A DNA stretch of 33,186 bases, from contig MU001498.1 of assembly GCA_010093485.1 (NCBI GenBank), positions 14,251 to 47,436 on the forward strand. Direction: 5' to 3'. The first letter of the stretch is position 1, and each line of letters starts with the position of its first letter. Shown here one piece after another: positions 1-9,419 of this stretch. The notes below the pieces were generated by a model. That model searched no databases, was not told the DNA's origin, and saw only the letters and a program-made list of their open reading frames with translations. The position numbers were made by a program, and so were the translations under genes. This stretch comes from Karstenula rhodostoma CBS 690.94 (Eukaryota; Ascomycota; Dothideomycetes; Pleosporales; Didymosphaeriaceae).

Positions 1-60
1 GTATATTTTAGTAACTAAAATTATTTTTTTTAATTTAGGCCTAGGTATTTTTTTACTTTA

Positions 61-110
61 GCGAATACACGGGCCATTATTTTCCCACTTAGGGCCCTAA
101 AGTGAGGAGG
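61..110. other. Patch less affected by RIP, with a GC-rich palindrome
   Basis: Four CpA/TpG steps survive within 44 bases (68, 75, 86, 103), while 2101-2520 has none. Bases 86-104 form a near-perfect palindrome whose centre, 89-100, is TTAGGGCCCTAA, read as TTAGGG facing CCCTAA. The patch lies just outside the part confirmed by copy C, so it may be unique flanking DNA or the left end of the element. A link to the fungal telomere repeat TTAGGG is only suggestive, because there is one unit on each side. Bases 1-60 and 111-190 show nothing else I can name. Confidence 0.6.
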
Positions 111-197
111 CCTATATATATAGATTTATACTATCTAATACCTATATATAATCTTCTCTACTTCTACTAGAATAATTACCTCCTACTAATTTATAAT

Positions 198-262
198 CTA
201 AATACTAATACTATATACTAACTATATCTATCTATACTCTAAATACTAATATTATCTATATA
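198..262. repeat. Left minisatellite, copy A (two units)
   Basis: Two units beginning CTAAATACTAATA at 198 and 239 stand close to the left end of the element. Copy C carries more, regular 24-base units at the matching place (33013-33084), and is about 49 bases longer between A positions 125 and 306, which fits two extra units. Confidence 0.6.
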
Positions 263-289
263 CTATTATATTATATTTAGGATTAAATA

Positions 290-322
290 GGGGGTTTATA
301 GGAAAGTTTACTATAAGCCCCC
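290..322. repeat. Interspersed palindrome, site 1
   Basis: G-run, TTTATAGGAAAG, TTTACTATAAG, C-run. The arms pair around a central G at 306. It lies at the 3' end of possible remnant 1 (minus strand), whose reading frame runs through it and reads KLSYKPP in copy C. Copy C keeps it at about 32945-32974. Confidence 0.7.
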
Positions 323-790
323 TAGCTATACCTAGCCTACCTATTACCTATAAAGGTATCTAGATCCTCTATAGTATATACTCTAAAATATTTATATATA
401 TTAAAGTTATTACTAGTATTATTATAAGGGTGGTTACTAAGCTTATTTATTATAAATAGTAAATTACTAGAGTACCTAAATAACTACTCTTTTTCTCCCT
501 TTTTAAGTATATATTCCTTAAGCGCCTATATCTACTCCTTATCTAGATTACCTAATTCTAACCATATAAACTAGTTTACTAGATTAGTAAGATATATATC
601 CTTAGCTACTTAAACTATATTTATTATAATATCTATAATATACTTATTATACTTCTTTTATAGTATTATCTATTTAAGACTATCTTTCTTATAATTATAG
701 AGGTAGATAAACTTATTCTAGTTAACTTTAATATTTATATTATTAAAGAGTAAAGTAATACTATACTTTTTCTTTCTAAATAGTACTACT
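300..790 (-). pseudogene. Possible coding remnant 1 (unrecognised)
   Basis: Read most easily from copy C (32472-32962), a frame on this strand gives about 160 codons with scattered TAA/TAG codons, as expected where CAA, CAG or TGG were hit by RIP. Stretches such as IYLYNYKENSLK and YTIEDLDIFIDN look protein-like and charged. The frame ends just after palindrome site 1. There is no usable ATG: the only one on this strand nearby (563-565) gives five codons. I recognise no domain. In such AT-rich sequence other frames are also partly open, so this is a weak call. Confidence 0.3.
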
Positions 791-879
791 CAGCGCTATA
801 TCTATATAGGTAGGTCTAGGGGTATTAAAACTATAAATACCCCTAATTAGCTAAACTAGGGTTTAGTAGTATAGAAAAC

Positions 880-1240
880 TACTTTTTAATCCTCTATTAT
901 ATTTCTAGAAATGCTAAACTCTATTTAGTTATCTAGAAGAGATAGGTAATATATACTATTAAAAAGGGAAGCCTTTTATACTTTATAAATTATACTAATA
1001 ATAGTATAGATATTATTTTATTATTAGTAATTATAAGTCTCCCTTATAGATTAGTTAGTAGAGTACTTATTAGGATTAAATAACCTATAGAAGAGTTAAA
1101 ATATATTATATACTTATATTATAGAATAGTAGGTAAGAAGGTAGTTTAGAGAAGGTAGTAGAGAGAAAAGAGAAAAAAAAAGGGAGAAAAGGAAAAGGAG
1201 AAAAAAAAGAAAGAAAAAAGAAAGGAAAAAGAGAGGTTAT
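880..1240 (+). pseudogene. Possible coding remnant 2 with lysine-rich end (unrecognised)
   Basis: A plus-strand frame (phase of base 965) reads REAFYTL and then a leucine-rich stretch, and runs into the polypurine tract at 1160-1236, which would encode a Lys/Glu/Arg-rich tail. One of the few surviving ATG triplets (911-913) lies near the start but in this phase leads to TAG after five codons. The frame on the other strand is pyrimidine-rich. No family recognised. The mutated copy is on the minus strand in copy C (about 32022-32382). Confidence 0.25.
1160..1236 (+). repeat. Pure polypurine tract, copy A
   Basis: 77 uninterrupted A/G bases. The matching tract in copy C (32058-32102, pyrimidine on the plus strand) is only 45 bases, so the tract changes length between copies. 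Long mirror-like purine runs can form triplex DNA; here this is only a possibility. Confidence 0.85.
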
Positions 1241-1509
1241 AAAGTAATTACTAAATTATAAATAAATATCTTAGTAGGTCTACCTATATAATAGTATATA
1301 AGATATTACTAGATTATACTACCTAAAATAAAGGTTATAGTAAAGGCTACTATAGTAGATTCTTAATACTATAGTAAAAAAATATAAGTAAATAGTAGAA
1401 TATATTTATAAATTAGAACTATCTATACTAATTATTATTATATAGTTCTAGACTATAACTCTATTTTAATCTCTATTACTATTATTCTATAGTTCTAAAC
1501 TATAACTCT

Positions 1510-1582
1510 ACTTTAATCTTTATTCTCTACTTTAATCTCTATCCCCTATTTTAGTTTCTATCCCCTACTTTAATCTCTATTA
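1510..1582. repeat. 19-bp minisatellite, copy A
   Basis: About four 19-base units of the form CTTTAATCTCTATCCCCTA, with C/T differences. It lies in a 400-base stretch (1240-1640) between possible remnants 2 and 3 where I see nothing else except a related imperfect repeat, ATAGTTCTA-ACTATAACTCTA, at about 1441-1510. Confidence 0.75.
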
Positions 1583-1639
1583 TACTATAACTATATAATA
1601 CTACTTATTATTTTCTTTTTCTATTACCTCTACTAGACT

Positions 1640-2640
1640 TTTTTAATACTATAGTTAAATAGTCTATATCCTTTAGACCCTTATAGGCCTTAACCTACTT
1701 TATAACCTAACCACGTTCTTATATATTTAGAGGTATAAGATTACTAGGAGGTAGATAATATATTAGATATTATTTTATATAATTAAGTATATTCTATATA
1801 CTATACTTATTTAGGTACTCCTTAATATCTAATACTTACTTATTAGAACTCTACTCTATATTGGCTTCTTAGGTAGCCTTAAGCACTTCTATATAGGTAT
1901 TATTAAATATCTAGAAACTATTATATTATATAGGAATAATAGTTAGGTAAGGGTTTTATAAATCTATTCTAGTATCTTTAGTATACTTATTAAGCTCTAC
2001 CTATATTCTAAATAGTATATTACTTACCTTTAGAGTATAATTTATAAGATAGGCTATATTAGGTTTCTTCTTCTTCTTAGGTATAGACTTAGTATAGAAG
2101 ATATTATCTAGGTTAAAACTATATTCCTTTATTTAGACTACTTTATATATATCTAACTCTAGCTACCCTAATTTAATAATATCCTTAGTAAAGTTATCTA
2201 GAAAACTAGATATTCTAGTAATAGTCCTAGTAAAAGTAGAGACTATAAGAGTATATATTATAATAGAAAATAGAACTAGAATAGACTACTATTTAGAAGA
2301 ATACTTATAATTCTTATACTCCTTCTTAATAAACTTTATAGTATATTTACTAAATATAAAGAGATACTTATAATTAGTATTATTAAGGGCTATATTATAC
2401 TTAAACCTTCTAATAAAGATATCTAGTATATTTTTATATATCTAAGTAATAATATTCTCTAGAATATTAAAAGTTTTAGTAAACTCTTTAATACTATTTT
2501 CCTTAATAATATAGTTAAAGAAAGTAGATACTAATACTAGTAAAGTAAATAGGTTTTTACTAGAAAAATTAGTAAAGATAGTTATTATATAAGGGGTATA
2601 TAGAAAAGTTTCTAGAGTATCTCTAAATAAATTAACTTAC
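1640..2640 (-). pseudogene. Possible coding remnant 3 (unrecognised)
   Basis: One of the better readings. In copy C (30622-31622) one plus-strand frame stays in phase for about 300 codons with roughly 6% stops, below the roughly 10% I estimate for a random frame of this composition. It begins near palindrome site 2 and reads, for instance, KFIKTFNILENII and YTIKFIKEKYKNYKYSS, suggesting a soluble, charged, partly helical product. All stops are TAA or TAG. No motif or domain is recognisable to me; no ATG remains. The 19-bp minisatellite lies just past its end. Confidence 0.35.
2592..2619. repeat. Interspersed palindrome, site 2
   Basis: GGGG, TATATAGAAAAG, TTTCTAGA core centred on 2608, near the 5' side of possible remnant 3. 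Copy C keeps it at about 30647-30674 with a CCCCC flank. Confidence 0.65.
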
Positions 2641-3718
2641 CTATATTACTAGATATTATATATTCCTTAAATAGTAATATAGAAGAAGTATATACTTAAA
2701 TATTAACTATTTTAGTACTAATATTTAAGAGTCTAGTTCTCTATATTTTAGTTTAAAGGAAAATTTATAAGAGTACTAATATAACTATTATTCTAGAGGT
2801 TATAGCTAGTACTAAATACCTAAAAGGATATAAGGAGGATATAAATCTTAGTTTTAATACTATTCTAGAGAGATTAAATTTAGTTATACTAGACTATACT
2901 ATTAGAGGAGTAAACTAAAAATAGTATATATTCTAATAGTTTAAAAATCTCTTAGATAAGCTCCTAAATTAGAAGTATAAAAAACTATAGAATAATTTTC
3001 TTATTATAAACTAGAGTCTAGTCTATAATAAGGGTTATAATTACTTATATTTTTAGTAAGTACTTAAGGAACTTATAGGTAAGCTAGATATTATTAAGCT
3101 TATTTTAGTTAATATTAGTAGGAATAGTATTATAACCTATATCTAGTACCTTTTTAAATAACTACTAAATATAATTACTATATTCTTTTAAACTACTCTT
3201 AGGGAGTATATTATACTCTTTAAAAAGGGGGAACTAGTTATAGAACTAGAATTTATAGTCTAGATTATACTTTAAATTAAGTTAATTATTACTATATTTA
3301 TATATAGAGTCCTTAGGTTACTTCTCTATATTAACCTTAATATATAGGTATCTAAGGAAAGGGTAAAACTTAATAATCTAAATAGTTTTTTAAGTATAGG
3401 TATTAACTATAGAAATATTTTAATTACTAGAGCTCTTATATATTATAAATATATACTTAAACTAGTATATAAACTAGTTATTATAGGTATACTTATTTAA
3501 TAGTATAAATACTTACTTAATAGTATAATAGTATTTTAGTAGAATAGACTAGCTAATAGTATTTCTAGATCTAGGGATAATAGTACTATTAAAGTTATAT
3601 TTAAGTATAAAATATACTATAGTTAGTTATATAAGCTTTCCTTAAGTAATCTATTTATTATAAGTAGGGCTTAGGATATTTATTATAAACTCTACCTAGT
3701 TATTATATAAAAATCTAA

Positions 3719-3728
3719 AGCACGTGCT
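3719..3728. other. Surviving AGCACGTGCT palindrome
   Basis: A perfect 10-base palindrome with a CACGTG core that has escaped RIP in copy A. In copy C the same place is fully converted to TA steps. It is inside possible remnant 4, so it need not be a regulatory E-box. Confidence 0.6.
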
Positions 3729-3750
3729 ATATATTATTAGTATATATTAG

Positions 3751-3781
3751 GAGGGGATATAGAAAAGTTTTCTAACCTCCC
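3751..3781. repeat. Interspersed palindrome, site 3
   Basis: GGGG, ATATAGAAAAG, TTTTCTAAC, CTCCC centred on 3767. It lies where possible remnants 4 (plus) and 5 (minus) converge, as a two-way terminator would, but this is inference. Copy C keeps it at about 29475-29505. Confidence 0.7.
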
Positions 3782-3797
3782 TATAGGGGAACTTACT

Positions 3798-4625
3798 TAG
3801 AATCCTCCTTATTAAGTAGGTAGGGGTTATTATAATCTAAGTAGAACTCTATAATATAGCTAGTCTTAGCTAACTCCTTATAGTATTTATCCTCCTACTT
3901 AGTAAACTTATTAAGGAGGTTTAGATCCTTTAGTAGTTTTAAGTAATTTCTAATATCTTTTATACCCCTAGATATAGAATAGCCTAATAATAAAAATAAT
4001 CTATATAAGTATAACTATAAGATAGTCCTCTATATAGAGCTCTAATTCTATAGAAAGTCTTATACCTTATTATAAAATACTAGCCTAAATTTATAATTAA
4101 AAGTATAGATATACTTACTTAGGGGTTTAGTTAATAGGGAATTAGGCTATATCTTATAGTTCTAGAAGTTAAACTTATCTAGCTTAAAGCTATTTTTCTT
4201 AGTAAATAATTTAATATTCTCCTTAATATAGGACTAGAAAGTATAGAGGCCAGTAAACTTAGCTATATAATTATAAAAGGCTATAAAGATAATATACTAA
4301 TTATAAGAATCCTTATAATTCTAAATACTTAAATTAGTATTAGGGAAACTAGTAACTATTTTAAAACTAGACGTAGCTAATAACTTATTAGGGGAAATTA
4401 TAAAAATAGTAAAGTAAATTAATATTTATATAAACTTAGTTACTATCTAATAGTAAAGTCTAGCTAAGATAAAATAAAGAAAGGGCCTAGATTTATTTCT
4501 AAACTATTTATAATTTAAGTTTATAGTAGGCTAGATAGGTTATTTTTTATAGATATTAGTAAGTTTTAGGTCGAGGTAGTATTTATAATCTAGTATAACC
4601 TATAATAAGTTAGTAGGGTAAAATA
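3798..4625 (-). pseudogene. Possible coding remnant 5 (unrecognised)
   Basis: In copy C (28631-29458) a frame of about 275 codons with roughly 7% TAA/TAG stops ends at a TAA right before palindrome site 3. Readable parts include ISPNKLLAIFSFKVIISF, LFIKENNFKLDKFNF, RNYLKLLKDLNLLNKFTK and the last residues NKEDSK. Mixed hydrophobic and charged composition looks like a real soluble protein. No domain recognised. The reading could continue upstream through palindrome site 4 into possible remnant 6. Confidence 0.35.
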
Positions 4626-4636
4626 GGGTATAGCTA

Positions 4637-4668
4637 GGGGGTTTATAGGAAAGTTTCCTATAAACCTA
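4637..4668. repeat. Interspersed palindrome, site 4 (best preserved)
   Basis: GGGGG, TTTATAGGAAA, G, TTTCCTATAAA, CC: a perfect inverted repeat (arms of 13 bases, 4640-4652 and 4654-4666) around the single base 4653. This site defines the consensus of the family. Copy C has it at 28588-28619 with an intact CCCCC flank but more A/T. It lies between possible remnants 6 and 5. Confidence 0.85.
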
Positions 4669-4679
4669 CTAGAGATATA

Positions 4680-6290
4680 TTTTAAATATAATTACCCCTA
4701 CTTAAATAGTTTTATCTAATCTAATTATATTAGTAATAATCCTATTTTTAATAGGTATTACTTTATTAATACTAGCTAGTATATTAGCTGCCTATTTTAT
4801 AGTAACTACCTACTACTATTTAAGAGAAAATATTATATATAGTATTAACTTATACCTTATATTAGTAATATATATAGAGGTATAGGCCTCTTTAAGATAT
4901 ATTAGGGTAAATACACTATTATTACTATCTATTTTAAAAATTTCCACGCTATAGTTATTAGCTTACTTAGTAGAAAAAGATACTATATTAGCTATTTTAC
5001 CCTATTTACTCCTTTATAGTATATTATAGTTATTCTCTATTATAGTATTTTTAATATTTCTATAAATTATTTCTATTTTCTCTTTAGTAATTACTTTTAG
5101 TATATAGAATACTAACGTACTATCCTCTACTATAGGCTAGAAAGCTAGTAGAGTAATTTTTAAATATTTCTAATAAAGATTATTAGCTATATAGATAATT
5201 AGATTTTTAGTATAATTAAAGTCTATAATAGTCTTAATATTGCGTAAATAGTACTTTATATACTTCTAGAGTATATTAATAAAGGCTCTATATAACTAGT
5301 ATTTTATAGTATTTATATTTATTATATAAACTATTATTAGGTATAAATATATAAACTTCTCTAGCTAGGCCTTAGTAGCTAGATTTTATAAAGTATAAGT
5401 ATCCTATTTTTTAATATTAGCTAGGAAAGATATAAAGATTTTCTTATTTAATATCCCTTAAATATATTATAGCTCTATTACGCTAGGGATAGTATTATTA
5501 TATATAAGTAAATCCTCCTCTGGCTTAGAAATTAGGTTAGGGTTATTAACCTTTAACTATTTCGTGGCTAGGTAAGAAGGTATACCTTAAAAGCTAATAT
5601 TATTAGCTACCTTTTAGATAGCTTATATATTTATCTTTCTATTCTATACCCTAATAATACTAGACTATATTTATATAGTAAGGACTTTTATATATCCCTT
5701 TTAGGTTAATACTACTAGATTCTTTAGGGCGTGTATTTTATTAAGGGGTTAGTTTAGCTATAGGATAATTTTATAACTAATTTATAAGTATATAAGGGTT
5801 ATATCTTCTCCCTTAATCTTTACTTAGTTAAAGAATAATTATATAGGTTAGGTAAGAATATACTCTACCTTCTTTATAAAATAGGCCTAATAGAATACTA
5901 GACTCTAGAACTACTATACTTTAGATAGAGTAGTAAGTAATAGAACCTTATCTATTTTTAAGATACCCTCTTTAACTACTCTATCTAGGCTTAGTAACTA
6001 CTTACTAAGTTTAATATACTATATAATTTTTTTATAGGCTAAAGTAATAAGTAGGTTTATAATATATATTTAGATAAAGGTATTAGGGGATATAGTAAGT
6101 ATCTTATTAGTAAAATTCCTAGAACTAGTAATTTACCTTAAAAAAGGTACTAAGTTTAATATATATAGGGTTTTATTTATATAAACTAAAATTACTTTTA
6201 TCTTATTAGCTACTATATCCTCTATATCTCTACTATTACTATTATTAGATACTTTATTTTTAAAGAAAGTAATAGGTATATTATCTAGTA
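4680..6290 (-). pseudogene. Possible coding remnant 6 (unrecognised)
   Basis: The stretch is pyrimidine-rich on the plus strand, as for a minus-strand gene. In copy C (26966-28576) one frame can be followed for over 400 codons, for example NKIKITLVYINRTLYILNL, ILKIDKILLLTILSKI, ARFIKKVKCIL and FTLIYLKEAYTSIYI. Stops (about 10%) are TAA/TAG. Copy B keeps all but the last 150 bases (14308-15766). The upstream side faces the regulatory-looking stretch 6290-7225. Nothing I recognise. Confidence 0.3.
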
Positions 6291-6298
6291 ATTAATTA

Positions 6299-6326
6299 TT
6301 AGAGGGATAGTTAGAAAAGTTTTAGA
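6299..6326. repeat. Interspersed palindrome, site 5
   Basis: GAGGG, ATAGTTAGAAAAG, TTTTAGAAAG. The right arm is weaker than in site 4. Matches: B 15775-15803, C about 26931-26964 (with a CCCC flank). Confidence 0.55.
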
Positions 6327-6568
6327 AAGTATTTATATATCTAACTTATACTATAGAAGTAAAAGTATATAGACTTAGTAACCTAGTATACTTCTATTTT
6401 ATAGCTAGATTAGGTATAGTAAGGCCGGCTTTACTTAAGTCTAGTTAAGGTAAGGGAGGCTAGTTAGAGTCTAGGTTATACTAGTTTAGGAAACTAAATT
6501 TATTAATATATTTCTCTAAATCTAGAATATTAGGAGAGGAGATTTCTATATTAGATAATATATTATAG

Positions 6569-6775
6569 GTATATAGGGGGTACTTAGAAAACTTTTTAAT
6601 ATCCCTCCTTAGACTAGTATAAGAGTATAGTAGTTATAGGTATATAGAGATATATAGGAAATTTTTTAATATCCCCCCTTAAACTAGTATAAGAGTATAG
6701 TAGTTATAGATATATAGAAATATATAGGAAACTTTTTAATATCCCCCCCTATACTAGTATAGAAGTATAGTAGTA
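6569..6775. repeat. 70-bp tandem array, three units, each with one palindrome core
   Basis: Units repeat with a 70-base period (CTTTTTAATATCCC cores at 6592, 6662 and 6732). Each unit has a TATAGGAAA or TTAGAAAA arm, a C-run, then ACTAGTATAAGAGTATAGTA. The first unit keeps a GGGGG before the core. The array has three units in all three copies, unlike the minisatellites, which vary. Confidence 0.85.
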
Positions 6776-6924
6776 GTAAATATAATAAGTATATTAAACT
6801 AGTATAATTCTATAAATAGAAAAAAAAAAATAATAAAGAGGAAGAGAGACTATATACTAAATAATATTAGTAAACTAATTCTTATTATAATAGGTTCTAA
6901 TTTATACTAAGTTAGTAGTTACTA

Positions 6925-6953
6925 TAGGGGTTTATAGGAAAGTTTCTAGCTTA
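6925..6953. repeat. Interspersed palindrome, site 9
   Basis: GGGG, TTTATAGGAAAG, TTTCTA. The right C-run is lost. Matches: B 16402-16431, C 26308-26333. Confidence 0.65.
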
Positions 6954-6999
6954 TTACTTATTTAGTTAAAGGTAGCCTATTAGCTAGAGTTATATTATT

Positions 7000-7027
7000 T
7001 AGGGATCCTTAGAAAAATTTAGTATAT
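7000..7027. repeat. Interspersed palindrome, site 10
   Basis: Weak site with GGG, ATCCTTAGAAAAATTTAGTA. The copy B version (16478-16505) has the usual AGAAAAGTTTAG core, and copy C has it at 26229-26257, which supports family membership. Confidence 0.45.
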
Positions 7028-7224
7028 CTAGTATCTCTCTTAACTAAATCTAGCTAGTTACTATACTTATAATACTAGAGGTACTATAGTAGTTAAGGGT
7101 AATAGAAATAGAAGCTATAATAGAGGTAGTAAAAGGGTATTAAAAGATAGAGTAGGTAAGAGTAGGGAGTAGAAAGGATAGAAAGTTTAAGTAGTATATA
7201 TTTTATTTAAGCGCTCTATTTACT

Positions 7225-8200
7225 CGCCTATACTAAGCCTATATTATATAACTAGCGCGTTATCTAGATAAGAAATCTAAATAAGAGATAATTATATTTT
7301 ACCTAGAATTAGATAGGGTATTAACTTATTTATATCCCTTTATAGGAGCGTCCCTTATATATTATCTAGTTATTAGCTTAGTAAGGTATAGATATATAAT
7401 ATTACTATCCTTTTTACTATATATCTAGTCCTCCTATATTCTAGTCCCTATTTTAAGTATATAGTAGAAGTAATTAGTTATATTATTCTAATATAAGGTA
7501 TATTTTTATAATTTAGTTTAGTTTTAAAATAATTCTCTCTACTTTATAATTATTTCTAAAATTAACTATCTTTATAAAGTATATTCTAAAGTTATATAGT
7601 AAGTTTATATCCTATCTATCTCTTTTTATTTCCTTAATTTTATTAATCTATTTAGAGTATATAGCTTTATATTTATTCTAAAGGATAGTCTAAGTATTAT
7701 AAATTATATATTTATTAATATAGAAACCTTATTAGGCTAGAGTAGTTCTTACTTTACTTATTTCTAGAAATATCTACTCTAGGTAATAGTTAGTAGGTAT
7801 TAGATAGAACTAGTAGTTACCCTTTATCTATTTATTATCTATAGTATACTAATAGGTTATAATAGTATTCCTAATATACTTAGCTTAGTTACTATTAGTA
7901 CTAGTATACTAATCCCGTCTATATTTAAATAGGTTTTCTTTAATAAAGTAGGTAATATAGTATAGCCTCTAGTAGGCTATATAAGTAGGTAATTTATTAT
8001 AGAATAACTTAGTATATAGTTTACTAATATTATTAGTATTCTATATAAAGAAGTCGAGTTCTCTCTTTTATTTAGTAGAGGTAAAAGGTATATATAATAG
8101 GAAGCTTACTATTTATAAATTAGAGTAGTATACTAGGGCTATATAGGTATAAACTTACCTTAGAAAGAAAATTATTTTATAGGTATTCTTATATCCCTAT
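7225..8200 (-). pseudogene. Possible coding remnant 7 (unrecognised)
   Basis: Pyrimidine-rich on the plus strand. In copy C (25057-26032) two plus frames compete; the better one reads KLYTKLFYNKLPIYIVY, later INKIKEIEKNK and FIKVINFKDNYKVKRIILK. Stops are TAA/TAG. Charged and aromatic, without a visible motif. Because two frames are similar in quality, both strand and extent are uncertain. Copy B version: 16701-17676. Confidence 0.25.
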
Positions 8201-8361
8201 AAGCACGGCTATAGGGTATTAGAGTATATAAGGGTAATAGGCCCTAGTATATTAGTATTAGTATTAGCGCTACTAATAGCTATTTCTTTAGCTAGAAAGT
8301 TTATAGTACCTAAATAGAGCCAGTTTATATAGGAGGGTAGAATCTTAGTATATAAATATTA

Positions 8362-9330
8362 TAAGGTTATTTAAAAGGGGTATATATTATTCTTAAGGTA
8401 TTACTATCTAGAAAGCTATTAATAATAATATAATAGTAGACTTTATTTAGAGACTAGAATTATATATAGATAAGAATAGGTATCTTTATTATATTACTAG
8501 CCTTATTAAAATATATATTAGGGATAGTATTTACTAGCACTAGCCTAGTAAGGCTAGGTTTACTATTCTAACTAATCTATCTACCTATTTAGATAAGGCT
8601 ATAAAAGTTTACTAGTAGTATAAAATATAGTATTATATATATATTTAGTATATCTAGGCCTTCTATAAGGATACTTATAACTACTATAATACCTATTTCT
8701 AAGGTCTAGAATTATACTAGACTTATAAATTATTCTTCCTCTTTTATCTTTCTATAATACTTAGAATAGTTAAGCTATAGAGCCAGTATATTTATAGTTA
8801 TAGTAAGGTTAATATAAATAAGGACCTTTTTATATAATTAGAGAACCTCTTTAATATATTCTACTATAACTATTATAGGGTCTATACTTATTATATATAA
8901 GGTATAGACCTTATACTAGATTTTAAACTAAATAGTAGACTCCCTAAAGATTATAATATTAGTAGAAAGTTTAAGAAGTTAAAAGACTTAACTCTATTTA
9001 ATAGGTAGTAGGGTTATAGAAAGGAGTATAAGAGGGATATAGTATTTAGTAAGTATATAGAAATTATAAAGATAAGGATAATAGACTATATCTAGAAAAA
9101 TAATATAGTAGAACTTATCTACTATAATCCTCTCTAATACTCCTAATACTTTCTACCTAGTAATATAGGCCTAGAAGGAATCCTTTAAAATATTTTTAGG
9201 GGTTACTAGAATAATAGATACTTACTTATTATATACTCCTTACTACTATATAGTAGCTCTAATCTATAATTTAGAATAATAATAAAAAAGGTTAGAGTAG
9301 AGTACTACTAGTAGGATAATAATAATAGTT
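8362..9330 (+). pseudogene. Possible coding remnant 8 (unrecognised)
   Basis: Purine-rich on the plus strand, with a frame in the phase of base 8439 that continues for over 300 codons: YIDKNRYLYYITSLIKIYI, KVNINKDLF, RLPKDYNISRKFKKLKDL and EIIKIRIIDYI. Stops are TAA/TAG. The phase is the same as for possible remnants 10 and 12, so they may once have been one long gene, or the agreement may be chance (one in nine). No domain recognised. The B/C junction cuts this stretch at its end in copy C. Confidence 0.3.
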
Positions 9331-9419
9331 TAACTATAGTCTAGAAAGTAGGTAGAAAGGAGGAAAAGGAAATTTTTACTAAACCTAGTACCTATAATAT
9401 AGATAACTATACTCTCCCC

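Larger units (their letters stand above)
2757..3797 (+). pseudogene. Possible coding remnant 4 (unrecognised)
   Basis: A plus-strand frame in the phase of base 3060 holds for about 345 codons without a frame change. Readable parts are KYLKGYKEDINLSF near the start, VLKELIGKLDIIKLIL in the middle and ISRSRDNSTIKVIFKYK late. Stops are TAA/TAG only. The frame closes at about 3797 right behind palindrome site 3, convergent with possible remnant 5. I recognise no family. Copy C carries it on the minus strand (29460-30505) with more mutations. The copy B truncation removes it. Confidence 0.35.
6290..7225. promoter_or_regulatory. Non-coding stretch with clustered palindromes, between two possible remnants
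   Basis: No convincing frame here on either strand. It holds six of the ten palindrome sites of copy A, three of them in a 70-bp tandem array (6569-6775), plus a short purine run at about 6820-6848. It lies upstream of possible remnant 6 (minus) and downstream of possible remnant 7 (minus). The arrangement is kept in copies B (15767-16700) and C (26033-26965). A control or replication role is inference only. Confidence 0.4.

Noticed and set aside
989..1003. A string that could be a RIP-mutated reverse-transcriptase YADD box (TATACTAATAAT)
   Set aside because: Surrounding residues in that frame do not resemble a reverse transcriptase, and such strings are common in TA-rich DNA.
3721..3726. 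CACGTG as a functional E-box
   Set aside because: It is within a possible coding remnant and lost in copy C; better explained as a site that escaped RIP.
290..7027. Interspersed palindromes as introner-like introns
   Set aside because: Consistent GT...AG borders and in-frame exons could not be shown; only the tandem array units look intron-like in places.
8879..8911. Near-palindrome GGTCTATACTT...AGGTATAGACC
   Set aside because: Single occurrence inside a possible coding stretch; pairing worsens in copy C, and short TA-rich palindromes are expected by chance in this sequence.
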